From Coriobacteriia bacterium (GTDB lineage Bacteria; Actinomycetota; Coriobacteriia; Coriobacteriales; UBA8131), in NCBI GenBank assembly GCA_009779015.1, contig WRFC01000077.1, positions 1 to 5,033 on the forward strand: a stretch of 5,033 bases of DNA, given 5' to 3'. The stretch's first letter is position 1. Each line of letters starts with the position of its first letter. This document shows positions 4,678 through 5,033 of the stretch, piece after piece. The position numbers were made by a program, and so were the translations under genes. Below the pieces are notes generated by a model. It was not told the origin of the DNA and did not search any database. It saw only the letters and a list, made by a program, of their open reading frames with translations.

Positions 4678-5033
4678 TCAGCGCCCGCCCAGGCCAAAGG
4701 CGCCAAAGACCAGGTCTAAGGCCTCCCGCAACGAGATGCCGTTGATCAGGGCCGTCGCGGCAATGCTGACAAACGCCATCAGCACGGCTCCGAGCAGTAT
4801 CAACAAGACTATGCGGAGAAACGCCAGCGCTTTACTGCCGCTTCGCTGGCTTTTACTCGATTGGGTCTCGGGGAACTCATGGCGGACGATGATCTGTTTA
4901 CCCGAAGGCAGGACCATTGTCGTGTCGTTGCCATCCTCCTCAAAGCTCGTCTGACCTGTCGGGCCGGCCGCTAATTGGCCGTCCGTCAGCTGGCTGGGCC
5001 TTGCGGCCGGCGGGGTAGCCGACGGTGCGGCCG
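4678..5033 (-). CDS. Membrane protein of unknown function, C-terminal part (5' end outside window)
   Basis: The frame is open from the right edge to a TGA at 4678-4680, giving 117 whole visible codons. I do not recognise the family. The visible part begins with a low-complexity linker rich in Ala, Pro, Thr and Gln, then an acidic patch FEEDGNDTT. Next is a short block, MVLPSGKQIIVRHEFPE, and a basic Ser/Lys/Arg stretch. One membrane helix follows (about residues 70-95 of the visible part, 4747-4824), and then a tail ending FGAFGLGGR. The ATG at 4915-4917 could be an internal start, but the frame stays open upstream and the codon usage looks coding, so a longer protein is preferred. Basic residues before the helix would favour a cytoplasmic N-terminal part, as in small zinc-ribbon plus linker plus helix proteins; no zinc-ribbon cysteines are visible here, so that remains a guess. 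It converges on the operon with a 22-bp gap. Confidence 0.6.
   Translation of the reverse strand, partial: AAPSATPPAARPSQLTDGQLAAGPTGQTSFEEDGNDTTMVLPSGKQIIVRHEFPETQSSKSQRSGSKALAFLRIVLLILLGAVLMAFVSIAATALINGISLREALDLVFGAFGLGGR

Overview
The window is a gene-dense, GC-rich stretch (coding parts mostly about 60-65% GC by hand count) with Gram-positive traits. These are a surface protein ending in a sortase-type sorting signal of the PKTGD kind, purine-rich Shine-Dalgarno sites (one AGGAGGG), GTG and TTG starts, and a sigma-A-like promoter with an extended -10. A LytS/LytTR two-component pair next to a PKTGD-anchored protein at this GC content would fit a Coriobacteriia-like actinobacterium or a GC-rich Firmicute. 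That placement is inference, and no species can be named.

Layout. (1) 1-400, + strand: the 3' end of a surface-protein gene. It opens inside a 24-bp (8-residue) tandem repeat and ends in TPKTG, a membrane helix and a basic tail. (2) 401-584: an AT-rich intergenic region with several inverted repeats built on CCAGG/CCTGG and a clear promoter (TTGACG, 16 bp, TATACT preceded by TGC). (3) 585-4655, + strand: four closely spaced genes that look like one operon: a GT-A-fold glycosyltransferase, a TauE/SafE (TSUP) membrane exporter, a LytS-type histidine kinase and a LytTR response regulator. The gaps are 37 and 21 bp, and the kinase and regulator genes overlap. (4) 4656-4677: a short gap between converging genes. 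(5) 4678-5033, - strand: the 3' end of a gene for a protein with a Pro/Ala-rich linker and one C-terminal membrane helix. Its probable intrinsic terminator lies inside the last codons of the response regulator gene.

How the genes may work together (inference). The kinase has two closely spaced membrane helices, almost no extracytoplasmic part, and a GAF-like cytoplasmic domain. It would phosphorylate the LytTR regulator, which binds DNA. The co-transcribed TSUP protein is the obvious candidate for a linked transport function, either as a target or as a sensory partner, as in other LytS-type kinase/transporter pairs. The glycosyltransferase is first behind the promoter and probably acts on a cell-envelope glycan, but its substrate cannot be read from the sequence. 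I see no RNA genes, insertion sequences, CRISPR arrays or phage genes. The least explained parts are the inverted-repeat promoter region and the unusual transporter/kinase/glycosyltransferase combination.
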